A DNA stretch of 64,000 nucleotides from Nostoc sp. CHAB 5824 (lineage in GTDB: Bacteria; Cyanobacteriota; Cyanobacteriia; Cyanobacteriales; Nostocaceae), in the NCBI RefSeq assembly GCF_020829665.1, contig NZ_JAIVFT010000013.1, forward strand, positions 1 through 64,000, in the 5' to 3' direction. Positions 50,279 through 60,566 of this stretch are shown piece by piece. Within the stretch, counting starts at the first letter, position 1. Each line of letters opens with the position of its first letter. A program made the position numbers and the translations under genes. The notes under the pieces are model-generated. The model made no database searches, was not told the origin of the DNA, and saw nothing but the letters and a program-made list of their open reading frames with translations.

Positions 50279-50387
50279 TAGGACTTACACAAGAGTTACG
50301 GAATAACGTAGACGCTTCGGCTTGCCGCAGGCTACCACAGAGGACACGGAGAAATCAGAGTTTGAGAGATATTTTGCGTAAGTCCTA
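50279..50387. mobile_element. 109-bp non-autonomous element, TAGGACTTAC ends
   Basis: TAGGACTTAC (50279-50288) and GTAAGTCCTA (50378-50387) are perfect inverted ends with TA outermost, suggesting an IS630/Tc1-like origin with a TA duplication. The interior includes CACAGAGGACACGGAGAAAT and is non-coding. Confidence 0.75.
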
Positions 50388-50516
50388 ATTTAGTGAAGTG
50401 CCTTTCTACCTCTTGCTTTTTGCCCTAATGCCCAATGCAAGTTTTATAACGTTTGTTAACCAAGATATTGTTTAGGGAATTCTAACCTTAATACACAGGA
50501 ATTCTTATAAAAATTT

Positions 50517-53500
50517 ATGAGCGCAAAACTTGATGAAACTTTAAGGATTGCTGGCTATCAAATTATAGAGCAACTTTATTCAGGTTCTCGTACTCAAGTG
50601 TATCGGGCAATACGAGAATGCGATCGCTTACCAGTTGTCATCAAGCTCTTAAAACGAGAATACCCTACGTTTAGCGAATTAGTACAGTTTCGCAACCAAT
50701 ATGCGATCGCTAAAAATCTAAATATTTCCGGCATTATCAAACCCTACAGCCTGGAAACCTATCACAATGGTTATGCTCTAGTCATGGAAGACTTTGGTGG
50801 CATTTCCTTGCGGCAATTTACCCAAGGAAAAACATTGACATTAGAGCAATTTCTACCCATTGCTCTGGAAGTGCTAGACACTTTACACCAGTTACATCAA
50901 CAGCGCGTTATTCACAAAGATATTAAGCCAGCCAACATCTTGATTCATCCTGACACCAAACAAATCAAGCTGATTGACTTCAGTATTGCCTCGCTCTTAC
51001 CACGAGAAACCCAAGAAATCCAAAGTCCCAATGGACTAGAGGGAACGCTAGCTTATCTATCGCCAGAACAAACCGGACGAATGAACCGGGGTATTGACTA
51101 CCGCAGCGACTTCTATTCATTAGGTGTGACTTTTTTTGAACTACTGAGCGGACAACTACCCTTTAAGTCTCATGAACCGATGGAGTTGGTGCATTGCCAC
51201 ATTGCAAAACTTCCACCCTTGGTCTGCGATTTCAACCCCGGTTTGCCCTTGATGCTGGGCGAGATTGTTTGCAAACTGATGGCGAAGAACGCTGAAGACC
51301 GCTATCAGAGTGCGCTGGGACTTAAACATGACCTTGTGACCTGCCTAGAACAGTGGCAAGAAACAGGTAAGCACACCTGGTTTGAATTGGGACAGCGCGA
51401 TATCAGCGATCGCTTTCTCATACCCGAAAAACTCTACGGACGAGAATCGGAAGTGCAAACGTTACTGGAGACGTTTGGTCATGTTGCCAATGGTGGCTCA
51501 CAACTAATGCTAGTAGCAGGTTTCTCTGGCATTGGCAAAACCGCAATCGTCAATGAAGTGCATAAGCCGATCGTCCGGTGGAACGGCTACTTCATCAAAG
51601 GGAAGTACGACCAGTTCAACCGCAACATTCCTCTATCTGGTTTTGTGCAAGCCTTTCGTGACCTGATGGGACAGTTGCTTAGTGAAAGCGATACTCGGCT
51701 GGAGCATTGGCAGAGCAAGATTTTAGCGGCAGTTGGAGAAAACGGTCAAGTTTTGATCGAGGTGATTCCTGAATTAGAGCAGATGATCGGTAAACAGCCT
51801 GCGTTCGCTGAACTATCAGGCAGTGCCGCACAGAACCGTTTCAATCTGCTGTTTCAAAAGTTTACACAAGTCTTTGCCAGTGTCGAACATCCATTAGTAA
51901 TTTTTCTAGATGATTTGCAATGGGCAGATTCGGCATCGCTGAAGTTAATGCAGCTACTAATGGCTGATACAGGTCATCTGTTGTTAATTGGTGCATACCG
52001 TGAGAACGAAGTCAACTTAGGACATCCATTAATGTTGACGTTGAGTGAAATCCAAAAAACACAAGCAACGATAAATACAATTACTTTAGCACCACTGAAT
52101 CAAAATACAGTGAATCAGTTAGTTGCTGACACCCTAAAATGTACAGATAAATTAACATTTCCCCTTTCTGTATTGATTTATCAGAAAACCCAAGGTAATC
52201 CATTTTTTACTACACAATTTCTCAAAGCATTGCATCAAGATCATCTAATTCAATTTAATTTTGAGTTAGGGTTTTGGCAATGTGATATTGCACAAGTGAG
52301 TCAGCAAGCAGTTACAGATGATGTTGTGGCATTTATGGCATTTCAATTACAAAGGTTGCCTCAATCAACTCAACAGGTATTACAGTTAGCAGCTTGTATT
52401 GGCAATCAATTTGATTTACCAACTTTGGCAATTGTTTCTCAAACATCAGAAATTGAAACGGCCGCTGATTTGTGGAAAGCTTTACAAGAAGGAATGATTT
52501 TACCAATTAGTGATATTTATAAGTTTTATCAGGGAGACGATAATGATAAATTGACACTGGAAAATGAGAATACCAGTCAACAATTAGCCAAATATAGATT
52601 TTTACATGACCGAGTACAACAAGCGGCTTATTCCCTAATTACTGATGATCAAAAAACAGCAACTCATCTTCAAATTGGACAGTTACTCCTTGAAAATTTA
52701 TCGTTGATAGAGCAAGAGGAAAAACTGTTTGATATTGTCTTGCATTTAAACCAAGCACAAGAGTTAATCATTCAACCAAAGCAACGTGAAGCATTAGCTC
52801 AACTGAACTTGAAAGCTGGAGTTAAAGCCAGAAATTCTACAGCCTACGCCGCAGCAAGGGTTTATTTGCAAACAGGGATTGAGCTACTACAAACAAACTG
52901 CTGGCAAGATCAGTATGAATTGACTCTGAACCTCTATGTTGCTGCTGCTGAAGCTGCTTATTTGAATGCTGACTTTGAGGGCATGGAACAGATGGCAGTC
53001 AGGGTATTGCAAAATACACAGACAATCTTAGATAAAATCAAAATTTACGAAATTCAAATCGCCGCCCAAACAGCACAGAGCAAGACGTTAGAAGCGATCG
53101 CAGTAGCAAGAGATGCACTTTTACAATTGGGGGTTGAACTCCCCACCGAACCTGACGAAGCCAAGATTTGCAAAGCGCTACAAACCCTGGCCACCCAACT
53201 CCAGGGCAGAAAGATTGAGGAACTAGTCGATCTGCCTGTGATGACCGATCCTCACATTCAGGCAGCTATGCCACTGTTGGGAATGTTATTTGCACCCATT
53301 CTCCAGGGAATTCCAGCCTTAGTGCCCCTACTTAGCTCCACGATGGTAAGTTTATCGCTCCAGTTTGGGAATGCACGCGCATCGACGGTGGGCTATGCGA
53401 TTCACGGACTTGTGTTAAGTGCCTTTTTGGGAGAAGCAAAAACGGGCTATAGCTTTGGTAAATTGGCATTGAATTTGCTGGATCGGTTCAATGCCCAAGA

Positions 53501-56426
53501 ATTTAAGTGCATTACTCATAATATGTTTGGGGCATTTATTCAGCATCATCAAAATGGCATGAGGGCAGGGATACCAATGCTAAAAGAGGGCTTTACGGCT
53601 GGCATGGAAACTGGCGATTTTCTCAACGCTGGTTACAACATAGCTACTTGCAGCTACATCAACTTTTTCGGTGGGGTAGAACTGGATACTTGGGAACCAG
53701 AACTTGTAGGCTACAATGCCACCTTGGCTCAGGTGAAGCAATATTCTGCTCAGACTTATTTGCAGATGGAGCAGCAAATGTTGCAGAACTTAAGGGAAGT
53801 CGTGAATCAACCGGATTGCTTAATCGGAACTGCCTATGATGAAACGGTGATGATTCCTAAGCATTATCAGGATCGTGAATTCAGTGCGATCGCCCTTGTC
53901 TACGTCTACAAACTGCTGCTTGCCTACTCCTTTGGTAATTATCCGGCTGCCCTAGACTACATTACCCCAGCCAAACAGACTGTGATGGCAGTATCGGGAT
54001 TGATTATTGTTCCGATTTTCCATTTCTATGCAGCCTTGACGTACCTAGTACTCTTTCCCACCCAGCCAAAACCAGAGCAAGCCGAAATGCTTGCCCTGGT
54101 GGAAACCCATCAAACTATTCTCCACCAATGGGCGCAAAATGCTCCCATGAATTATTTACATAAATGGTATTTAGTTGAGGCTGAACGTTACCGAGTTTTG
54201 GGTGAAAAAATCGCCGCAATTGAATGTTATGACAAAGCAATTACTCTTGCTAAAGATAATGAATTTATCAACGAACAAAGCCTGTCCAACGAACTAGCCG
54301 CCAAATTTTACCTTGGCTGGGGCAAACAGCGCATTGCTCAGGATTACTTAATTGAAGCTTACTATGGCTATGCTCGTTGGGGAGCTAAAGCCAAGGTTGC
54401 CGATCTGGAAAAACACTATCCCCAACTGCTCGCCCCCATTCTCCAGCAAACCCGTTCTTCCCTCTCAACAAACGAAACTATCTTCACATTGGGGAGTGTC
54501 ATTTCCACCAGTTCCGGTACTTCCAGCACTAGCAGCGTTTCTGGTACTTTAGATTTAGCTACCATTCTCCAAGCTTCCCAAAGCCTTTCTGGGGAAATTG
54601 AACTCGAAAAACTGCTCTCGGTATTGCTGCATATCGTCATTGAAAATGCCGGAGCCGATAAGTGTGTGTTCATGCTTTTGGAGTCAGATCGTTTGCTAAT
54701 TCAGGCGTCAGCACAGGTTTCCCTTGGTGTCGCATCTCTACAGAACAAGGGGATTGCCCACGTTGATTTTTACCCAATGTTGCTCAACCCCCAGCCCGTT
54801 GAACACTCTGTTGATGTGCCAGTTAGCTTAATTAATACCGTCAAACGCGGCTTACAACCAGCAGTGATTATTGATGCCACAGCGCATCCGCAATTAATTA
54901 ATGACCCGTATATTCAACAACAGCAGCCTAAGAGTATTTTGTGTAGCCCGATTTTGTATCAGGGTAAGTTGCTCGGCATATTGTATCTGGAAAATAATCT
55001 GGCAACCGGAGCCTTTACGAGCGATCGCGTCGAACTGCTCAACTTACTTTGCGCTCAAGCCGCAATTTCTTTGGAAAATGCCCGACTTTATCAAAATTCT
55101 CAGAACTATGCTCAACAGTTAACACAATCTCTAGCCAAATTGCAGGCTAGTGAAATCCGCTTCCAAAATTTGGCGAATAATATTCCTGGTATGGTGTACC
55201 AATTTCGTCTGGCGGTCGACGGTTCAACTTCAACACCCTATGTTAGCTCTGGATGTTTCGACTTGTATGGGTTAGCGCCAGAGTTGGTGATGGCAGGGAC
55301 GCATAGCCTTTATGACATGAATCATCCTGACGATATACCAGCTATTACACAAGCGATCGCCTACTCTGCCCAAAATATGACACCATTTAAGCAAGAATGG
55401 CGCATTATCCTGCCTTCAAGAACCGTCAAATGGATTCAATCTGCTGCTCGACCAGAGCGACAAGCCGATGGCTCAATCATTTGGGATGGGGTGGTGATTG
55501 ATATTAGCAATAGCAAACAATCAGACCTTGCCTTGCAGCAAAAATCGCTTGATTTGCAACAAGCGCTAACTGATCTACAAAATGCCCAATTACAAATAGT
55601 CCAAAGTGAAAAAATGTCAGCACTGGGTAATTTAGTTGCTGGTGTAGCTCACGAAATGAATAATCCTCTCGGTTTCATTGCTGCCAGTCTCAAACAAGCT
55701 AAATTCACTGTTGCTGATATATTTGAACATCTCAGACTTTATCAAGATTTACCTAGCAAAAGTGGAAAAATTATTGACCATGCCGAAGAAATTGACTTGG
55801 ATTATAGCTTAGAAGACTTGCCCAAGATGATTGATTCTATGTATATGGCGTGTGACAGGCTAAAAAATATTAGCACTAGTCTCCGCACTTTCTCACGTGC
55901 TGATAGAGATTACAAAGTGCCATTTCATATCCACCAAGGAATTGATAGTACGATTTTAATTTTGAAACATCGTCTAAAGGCGAACGAACAGCGTCCTGCA
56001 ATTGAGGTAGTCACAAACTATGGAAATCTACCCCAAGTGGAATGTTTCCCTGGTCAATTAAATCAGGTATTTATGAATATTTTAGCCAATGCTATTGATG
56101 CTTTGGAAGAATCGAATAATGGACGCACTTTTGATGAGATTCAGCTTAATTGTAATCGAATTACAATTACAACTTCCCTAGAAAATAACTGGATAAAAAT
56201 TATCATTGCTGATAATGGTAAGGGAATGAGCGAATCAGTAAAACAAAAGATTTTTGACCATTTATTTACTACTAAAGCTGTCGATCAAGGGACAGGATTA
56301 GGACTTGCGATCGCTCGTCAAATTATTGTGGAAAAACACGGCGGTCAAATTAGCGTCGAGTCGGAAGTTGGCAAAGGCACAAAATTTACGTTGGCTCTGC
56401 CCACCGCAGGTATATCTTACCGGTAA
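50517..56426 (+). CDS. Ser/Thr kinase-ATPase-GAF-PAS-histidine kinase
   Basis: This is a 1969-aa dual kinase of the HstK-type. A Ser/Thr kinase domain (about 15-285) has Lys43, HKD (catalytic Asp135), Asn140 and the DFS Asp154. An AAA/STAND-type ATPase (about 310-490) carries GFSGIGKTA and LVIFLDDLQWAD. A long alpha-helical/TPR-like region (about 620-1290) follows, then a GAF domain (about 1340-1520), a PAS domain (about 1545-1670) and a histidine kinase with His1712 (VAHEMNNPLGF). The HATPase end has NILANAIDALEE, IADNGKGM and GTGLGLAIARQI. The protein is soluble. It lacks a receiver domain. The two kinase activities may act on separate partners; targets are unknown. Confidence 0.93.
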   Translation: MSAKLDETLRIAGYQIIEQLYSGSRTQVYRAIRECDRLPVVIKLLKREYPTFSELVQFRNQYAIAKNLNISGIIKPYSLETYHNGYALVMEDFGGISLRQFTQGKTLTLEQFLPIALEVLDTLHQLHQQRVIHKDIKPANILIHPDTKQIKLIDFSIASLLPRETQEIQSPNGLEGTLAYLSPEQTGRMNRGIDYRSDFYSLGVTFFELLSGQLPFKSHEPMELVHCHIAKLPPLVCDFNPGLPLMLGEIVCKLMAKNAEDRYQSALGLKHDLVTCLEQWQETGKHTWFELGQRDISDRFLIPEKLYGRESEVQTLLETFGHVANGGSQLMLVAGFSGIGKTAIVNEVHKPIVRWNGYFIKGKYDQFNRNIPLSGFVQAFRDLMGQLLSESDTRLEHWQSKILAAVGENGQVLIEVIPELEQMIGKQPAFAELSGSAAQNRFNLLFQKFTQVFASVEHPLVIFLDDLQWADSASLKLMQLLMADTGHLLLIGAYRENEVNLGHPLMLTLSEIQKTQATINTITLAPLNQNTVNQLVADTLKCTDKLTFPLSVLIYQKTQGNPFFTTQFLKALHQDHLIQFNFELGFWQCDIAQVSQQAVTDDVVAFMAFQLQRLPQSTQQVLQLAACIGNQFDLPTLAIVSQTSEIETAADLWKALQEGMILPISDIYKFYQGDDNDKLTLENENTSQQLAKYRFLHDRVQQAAYSLITDDQKTATHLQIGQLLLENLSLIEQEEKLFDIVLHLNQAQELIIQPKQREALAQLNLKAGVKARNSTAYAAARVYLQTGIELLQTNCWQDQYELTLNLYVAAAEAAYLNADFEGMEQMAVRVLQNTQTILDKIKIYEIQIAAQTAQSKTLEAIAVARDALLQLGVELPTEPDEAKICKALQTLATQLQGRKIEELVDLPVMTDPHIQAAMPLLGMLFAPILQGIPALVPLLSSTMVSLSLQFGNARASTVGYAIHGLVLSAFLGEAKTGYSFGKLALNLLDRFNAQEFKCITHNMFGAFIQHHQNGMRAGIPMLKEGFTAGMETGDFLNAGYNIATCSYINFFGGVELDTWEPELVGYNATLAQVKQYSAQTYLQMEQQMLQNLREVVNQPDCLIGTAYDETVMIPKHYQDREFSAIALVYVYKLLLAYSFGNYPAALDYITPAKQTVMAVSGLIIVPIFHFYAALTYLVLFPTQPKPEQAEMLALVETHQTILHQWAQNAPMNYLHKWYLVEAERYRVLGEKIAAIECYDKAITLAKDNEFINEQSLSNELAAKFYLGWGKQRIAQDYLIEAYYGYARWGAKAKVADLEKHYPQLLAPILQQTRSSLSTNETIFTLGSVISTSSGTSSTSSVSGTLDLATILQASQSLSGEIELEKLLSVLLHIVIENAGADKCVFMLLESDRLLIQASAQVSLGVASLQNKGIAHVDFYPMLLNPQPVEHSVDVPVSLINTVKRGLQPAVIIDATAHPQLINDPYIQQQQPKSILCSPILYQGKLLGILYLENNLATGAFTSDRVELLNLLCAQAAISLENARLYQNSQNYAQQLTQSLAKLQASEIRFQNLANNIPGMVYQFRLAVDGSTSTPYVSSGCFDLYGLAPELVMAGTHSLYDMNHPDDIPAITQAIAYSAQNMTPFKQEWRIILPSRTVKWIQSAARPERQADGSIIWDGVVIDISNSKQSDLALQQKSLDLQQALTDLQNAQLQIVQSEKMSALGNLVAGVAHEMNNPLGFIAASLKQAKFTVADIFEHLRLYQDLPSKSGKIIDHAEEIDLDYSLEDLPKMIDSMYMACDRLKNISTSLRTFSRADRDYKVPFHIHQGIDSTILILKHRLKANEQRPAIEVVTNYGNLPQVECFPGQLNQVFMNILANAIDALEESNNGRTFDEIQLNCNRITITTSLENNWIKIIIADNGKGMSESVKQKIFDHLFTTKAVDQGTGLGLAIARQIIVEKHGGQISVESEVGKGTKFTLALPTAGISYR

Positions 56427-56507
56427 AAGGGTGAATAAGGCAGAAGAATACAGTGTAGGCAATTCTTCGAGACGCTACGCCAACATACTTACACTGATAG
56501 CTTAACA

Positions 56508-56562
56508 GACGCGATTAATCGCATCTCTCCTAACTCCTGTACAGACGCGATTAATCGCGTCT
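56508..56562. terminator. Palindromic repeats between convergent genes
   Basis: AGACGCGATTAATCGCGTCT (56543-56562) is a perfect 20-bp palindrome. A near copy (AGACGCGATTAATCGCATCT) starts at about 56508. It sits between the convergent dual kinase and ctpA genes and may work as a bidirectional terminator. A third copy is at about 14336. Confidence 0.6.
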
Positions 56563-56570
56563 CTAACTTT

Positions 56571-57821
56571 TTACACCTTTCCTGCCACCACCGAGTTTTT
56601 AACCAAAAGTTCCACTGCTGCTTGATATTGCAGATCCGCTTGGGTGCCAATCTGTTCACGGTTAATGGCTGCTTGGGAAATCACTTTATCTGGCTTAATG
56701 CCTAGTTTATTAATATCCCGGTGTTGAGGAGTTTCATACTTAGCAATTGTGACTGCCAAGCCCGAACCATCTGATAATTCAAATAAAGATTGAATTAGTC
56801 CCTTACCAAAGGTGGTTTCACCTACCAACTGGGCACGACCGTTATCTTGGAGTGCGCCAGCGAGAATTTCACTAGCACTGGCAGTCCCTTGATTCACCAA
56901 AATAACCAGAGGATCGGTCGTTAGGGCTGGCCCAAAGGCTTCAAAACTACCTTGAATGCCTTGTCGGTTAACAGTGTAGACAATCGTGCCGGAGTCTAAC
57001 CAGAGACGGGCGATTTCAATTCCTGATTGCAATAACCCCCCAGGATTATTTCGTAAATCTAGAATGTAGGCAGCAGCGCCTTTTTTTTCTAGACTAGAAA
57101 TAGCATGTGCCAATTCCGTTGAGGCGTTGGCATTGAATTGAGTGAGGCGAAGGTAACCAATGGGTGTACCCTCAGTGGAAACACGCAATTCTGAAACCAC
57201 AGGGTTAAGAGCAATGCGATCGCGTGTAAGTCTAATTTCTGTTTCTGCTTCTCCGTCCCGTTCGATGAGGAGAGTAACAAGGCTGCCACTTGGCCCACGC
57301 ATTTTAGTTGCAGCTTCATCAAGGGTAAGATTTTCTGTAGAAACGCCTTCAATTTTGAGAATGCGATCGCGTGGTTTAATTCCCGCTTTATCTGCTGGTG
57401 AACCTGCTATGGGAGCCACTACTTCCAACTTTCCAGTCTCAGGATTTAGGACAATTTGTAATCCTACCCCAGTCAGTTCCCCAGAAGTATTAACCTGTAA
57501 GCTGCGGTACTGTTCCGGATCTAAAAAACGCGTAAAAGGATCGTCCAGGCTCTTGAGCATCCTGCCAATTGCCGCATAACTGGCATTTGAGTCCGACAAT
57601 GGCTTCTCTAGAACCTTTTGCCGCACAGCCGCCCAGTTTTGATGGTTAAACGTCTCATCTAGATAAGTGCGATTGACAATTCGCCAAACTTCCGAAACCA
57701 GCTTTTGTTCCGTCGTCAAAGCCACCGCTGGCTGTGTGAGCGTACCAAACGCCAACCAAAACGCCATTAGCAATGAAAATCCAACCCGAAAGACTTGTTT
57801 TTGTTTGTTCATGAACCCCAT
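56571..57821 (-). CDS. ctpA: Carboxyl-terminal processing protease (S41)
   Basis: This is about 416 aa from the ATG at 57821 (GAGG 11 bases upstream; a GTG at 57833 is also possible). A signal peptide (about 9-35, VGFSLLMAFWLAFGTLTQPAVA) exports it to the thylakoid lumen or periplasm. A PDZ domain (about 108-195, GVGLQIVLNPETGKLEVVAP) precedes the catalytic core with Ser at about 317 (GTASASEI) and Lys at about 340 (TTFGKGL). Cyanobacteria have several Ctp paralogues. CtpA, which trims the D1 precursor, often lies beside petB-petD, supporting the symbol; CtpB/C are alternatives. It is divergent from petB. Confidence 0.8.
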   Translation of the reverse strand: MGFMNKQKQVFRVGFSLLMAFWLAFGTLTQPAVALTTEQKLVSEVWRIVNRTYLDETFNHQNWAAVRQKVLEKPLSDSNASYAAIGRMLKSLDDPFTRFLDPEQYRSLQVNTSGELTGVGLQIVLNPETGKLEVVAPIAGSPADKAGIKPRDRILKIEGVSTENLTLDEAATKMRGPSGSLVTLLIERDGEAETEIRLTRDRIALNPVVSELRVSTEGTPIGYLRLTQFNANASTELAHAISSLEKKGAAAYILDLRNNPGGLLQSGIEIARLWLDSGTIVYTVNRQGIQGSFEAFGPALTTDPLVILVNQGTASASEILAGALQDNGRAQLVGETTFGKGLIQSLFELSDGSGLAVTIAKYETPQHRDINKLGIKPDKVISQAAINREQIGTQADLQYQAAVELLVKNSVVAGKV

Positions 57822-58368
57822 TATCAATTCCACCTCAACCCAAATTGCCTAGAAATGCCCCGTTCCCCTGTTGTTGATGAAATCTATCTCTCGATTATGT
57901 TACTTTTTTTATAGAAGTGGTGCATTCCTCTCATCAAGTTGTTTACTCAACTGATGCGTTGTATCCACTCACCAAAGGATAAAATCTACTTTGTGTCCAC
58001 CATTTTCTGTGCAGGGGCGTAAAGAGATCGCAATATATTCCATCTTTACAGAGTGTAAAGTTTCTGAAGACTCTTAGCACCCTGAAAGCTGACAAGCAAA
58101 CAAAAAACTCCCCTTTACTAAAATCCCAAAATTGCTAATTGGGAGAGAAGTCTAAGCGGCGGCTTCTGGGAAGTCCGTAGACAATTCTGCTGCTACCCTA
58201 CTCCTCGGTAACGACAACTCCAGCAAAGACGCGATTGCCAACGGGGAAGAGGAAAGCCTAAAGGCGAACTCGCAGGATGCCGAGGCTTGAAACCATCAGA
58301 ATTTTGGTCGCCGATTTAGAACTTCGGGATTTATCAACCGCAACCGACTTTTAGGAACTTGAGATTGT
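57822..58368. other. Upstream region of petB, about 550 bp
   Basis: The region between divergent ctpA and petB holds a repeat-like segment (GTGCAGGGGCGTAAAGAGATCG, about 58010-58032, quoted here only as GGGGCGTAAAGAGATCG). A C+G-rich 5' leader (about 58150-58365) contains potential stems. The petB promoter must lie here but I could not define it. Confidence 0.5.
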
Positions 58369-59016
58369 ATGGCCAACGTTTCCGACTGGTTTGAGGAACG
58401 CCTGGAGATTCAGGCACTCGCCGAAGACGTCACTAGTAAGTACGTCCCTCCTCACGTCAACATCTTCTACTGTTTGGGTGGAATTACCCTGGTTTGCTTT
58501 CTCATCCAGTTTGCCACTGGATTTGCGATGACGTTCTACTACAGGCCAACAGTCACTGAAGCTTTCTCCTCAGTGGAGTACATCATGAATGAAGTAAGCT
58601 TCGGTTGGCTTATTCGCTCCATCCATCGCTGGTCTGCCAGCATGATGGTATTGATGATGATTTTGCACACCTTCCGGGTTTATCTGACTGGTGGTTTCAA
58701 AAAGCCCCGCGAACTGACCTGGATAAGTGGTGTCATCCTGGCTGTGATTACAGTTTCTTTTGGAGTCACCGGCTATTCCCTACCTTGGGATCAAATTGGC
58801 TACTGGGCTGTGAAAATCGTTAGCGGCGTACCAGAAGCAATTCCCGTAGTTGGCGTTCTGATCTCCGACTTGCTGCGCGGCGGTTCGAGTGTTGGTCAAG
58901 CAACACTAACTCGTTACTACAGCGCACACACCTTTGTCCTGCCTTGGTTGATTGCAGTATTCATGCTGTTTCACTTCTTAATGATCCGCAAACAGGGCAT
59001 TTCCGGGCCTTTGTAA
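58369..59016 (+). CDS. petB: Cytochrome b6
   Basis: This 215-aa integral thylakoid protein of the cytochrome b6f complex has four helices. Haem b ligands sit in helices B and D (histidines in IRSIHRWSASMMVLMMILHT and RYYSAHTFVLPWLIAVFMLFH). Cys near residue 35 in NIFYCLGGITLVCF is the known position for the covalent haem c-i. PLPWDQ-type motif SLPWDQIGYWA is present. Length equals the family norm. It is co-directional with petD; the 257-bp spacer is longer than in many cyanobacteria and has a hairpin. Confidence 0.98.
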   Translation: MANVSDWFEERLEIQALAEDVTSKYVPPHVNIFYCLGGITLVCFLIQFATGFAMTFYYRPTVTEAFSSVEYIMNEVSFGWLIRSIHRWSASMMVLMMILHTFRVYLTGGFKKPRELTWISGVILAVITVSFGVTGYSLPWDQIGYWAVKIVSGVPEAIPVVGVLISDLLRGGSSVGQATLTRYYSAHTFVLPWLIAVFMLFHFLMIRKQGISGPL

Positions 59017-59160
59017 TCTCAGTTATTGGTGAAAGGCAACATTTATCAGTTCCCAGATGAAGTTGTTTGTTTTAAACTTATGAAACACAAGAAATTAATT
59101 GTACATAAGTTCCAAAAAACAAACACTTGTATCTGAAGCCTAAAGCTGTAGAGATCCTCC

Positions 59161-59200
59161 AGGCGGCTGATTGTACATAGACAAACGCTGTTTGCCGCCT
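59161..59200 (+). promoter_or_regulatory. Hairpin in petB-petD spacer
   Basis: AGGCGGC (59161-59167) pairs with GCCGCCT (59194-59200) with a loop that holds AAACGCTGTTT. It may be a processing or partial termination signal in the petBD transcript. Confidence 0.5.
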
Positions 59201-59273
59201 GCTAGGATTGCTTAGTAGCTGATAGCTTTCACAAATGCTTTAATTTAACTTAAGCAGGAGAGCAAATTTCAAA

Positions 59274-59756
59274 ATGTCAACACAAAAAAAACCTGACCTG
59301 AGCGATCCTCAGTTAAGAGCCAAACTAGCTAAAGGCATGGGTCACAACTACTATGGTGAACCCGCTTGGCCTAATGACCTACTTTACGTCTTTCCAATCG
59401 TGATCATGGGTTCGTTCGCTGCGATTGTGGCTCTAGCTGTGCTAGATCCCGCTATGACTGGTGAACCAGCAAATCCTTTCGCCACACCATTGGAAATTTT
59501 GCCAGAGTGGTACTTATATCCAGTTTTTCAAATTTTGCGATCGCTTCCTAACAAACTTTTAGGAGTGTTAGCAATGGGTTCGGTACCAGTCGGGCTAATC
59601 CTCGTTCCTTTTATTGAGAACGTTAATAAATTCCAAAACCCCTTCCGTCGTCCAGTAGCAACCACAGTCTTCCTCTTTGGTACCCTTGTCACCTTGTGGC
59701 TGGGTATTGGTGCTGCCTTGCCATTGGATAAATCTTTGACCTTGGGACTATTCTAA
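59274..59756 (+). CDS. petD: Cytochrome b6f subunit IV
   Basis: This 160-aa subunit has three membrane helices and, with PetB, forms the split cytochrome b. Typical features are the N-terminal KKPDLSDPQLRAKLAKGMGH and the Qo-site motif PEWY (LEILPEWYLYPVFQILRS). GAG-like Shine-Dalgarno (GGAGAG) lies shortly before the ATG. Length is the family norm. Downstream is 367 bp without a gene, then an anti-sigma-type protein. Confidence 0.98.
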   Translation: MSTQKKPDLSDPQLRAKLAKGMGHNYYGEPAWPNDLLYVFPIVIMGSFAAIVALAVLDPAMTGEPANPFATPLEILPEWYLYPVFQILRSLPNKLLGVLAMGSVPVGLILVPFIENVNKFQNPFRRPVATTVFLFGTLVTLWLGIGAALPLDKSLTLGLF

Positions 59757-60122
59757 ATTAGTCGCCACAAAGTGCTTTGACGCCTGTGAGTTTCAAGAGC
59801 AAATGCAGATAGATGTGCTTTTGAAAGAAATTTACAGGCGTCAATTTTAATAATTTAGATTGATTGCATCTGGGATCTGAAGTTTTGGATGCAAAAGCTA
59901 TTCCAAAATCTAAAATTACCAAAAGTCATCAAATACAAACATTTTTCACTTACTTAACGTAAGTTGCTAGTTACAATCCTCGAAATGCCAAAATCGTTCA
60001 TGTTTTGTATTTTGGGACATAGAATATCTCAATTTAGATTTTTCTATATCAAAGAAATTCTGCGAATAGTGCAAAATTTAATAACTAGCAACTTGGGTTT
60101 ACTCATATTTAAGTCACAGTTA
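59757..60122. other. Spacer between petD and anti-sigma gene
   Basis: AT-rich; a possible petD terminator around GACGCCTGTGAGTTTC and TTACAGGCGTC (about 59780-59845). An in-frame extension of the next gene begins at a TTG near 59964 but lacks support. Confidence 0.45.
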
Positions 60123-60566
60123 ATGTTTAGCATAGTGCAGCAAGACCATCTGACGGTTAAGAGCGAACTCAGTCTCCTAAACCAGGTGCAAGAATGGTTC
60201 GAGCAATTTTGTCTGCAACATTTGTCTCAACTTGGCTGGTCAAAAACCCAACTTGATCGCCTAAATTTAGCATTAGCAGAAGGCTTTACCAACGCTGTTC
60301 GTCACGCTCATCATGCTCTACCCCCGGAAACAACCATTGAGATTAATATTTATCTCTGGATTGACCGGCTAGAAATTAGAATTTGGGATTATGGAAAACC
60401 TTTCAATCCTGATGCGATCGCAGAGCCAGCCCCAGGTACTCTGCAAGTAGGCGGGTATGGATGGTTTTTGCTGCGTCGGTTGGCTGACCGTGTTGTATAC
60501 GAACGTGGTGCAGATGGTAGAAATTGCCTGCTCATCGTCAAATACTCTGTAGAAACACAAAAGTAA
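60123..60566 (+). CDS. RsbW-like anti-sigma/ATP-binding protein
   Basis: The protein is 147 aa from the ATG at 60123. It has the GHKL ATPase fold: N box EGFTNAVRHAHH (about 59-70), G1 IWDYGKPF (about 94-101) and G2-like GGYGWFLLRRLADRV (about 115). These small proteins phosphorylate or hold anti-sigma antagonists, or bind sigma factors. A cognate partner gene is not adjacent. The cytoplasmic regulator's target is unknown. Confidence 0.85.
   Translation: MFSIVQQDHLTVKSELSLLNQVQEWFEQFCLQHLSQLGWSKTQLDRLNLALAEGFTNAVRHAHHALPPETTIEINIYLWIDRLEIRIWDYGKPFNPDAIAEPAPGTLQVGGYGWFLLRRLADRVVYERGADGRNCLLIVKYSVETQK

Noticed and set aside
59964..60122. 53-codon extension of the anti-sigma-like protein
   Set aside because: It begins at a TTG, is AT-rich and unlike the GHKL family N-terminus; the ATG at 60123 matches family length.
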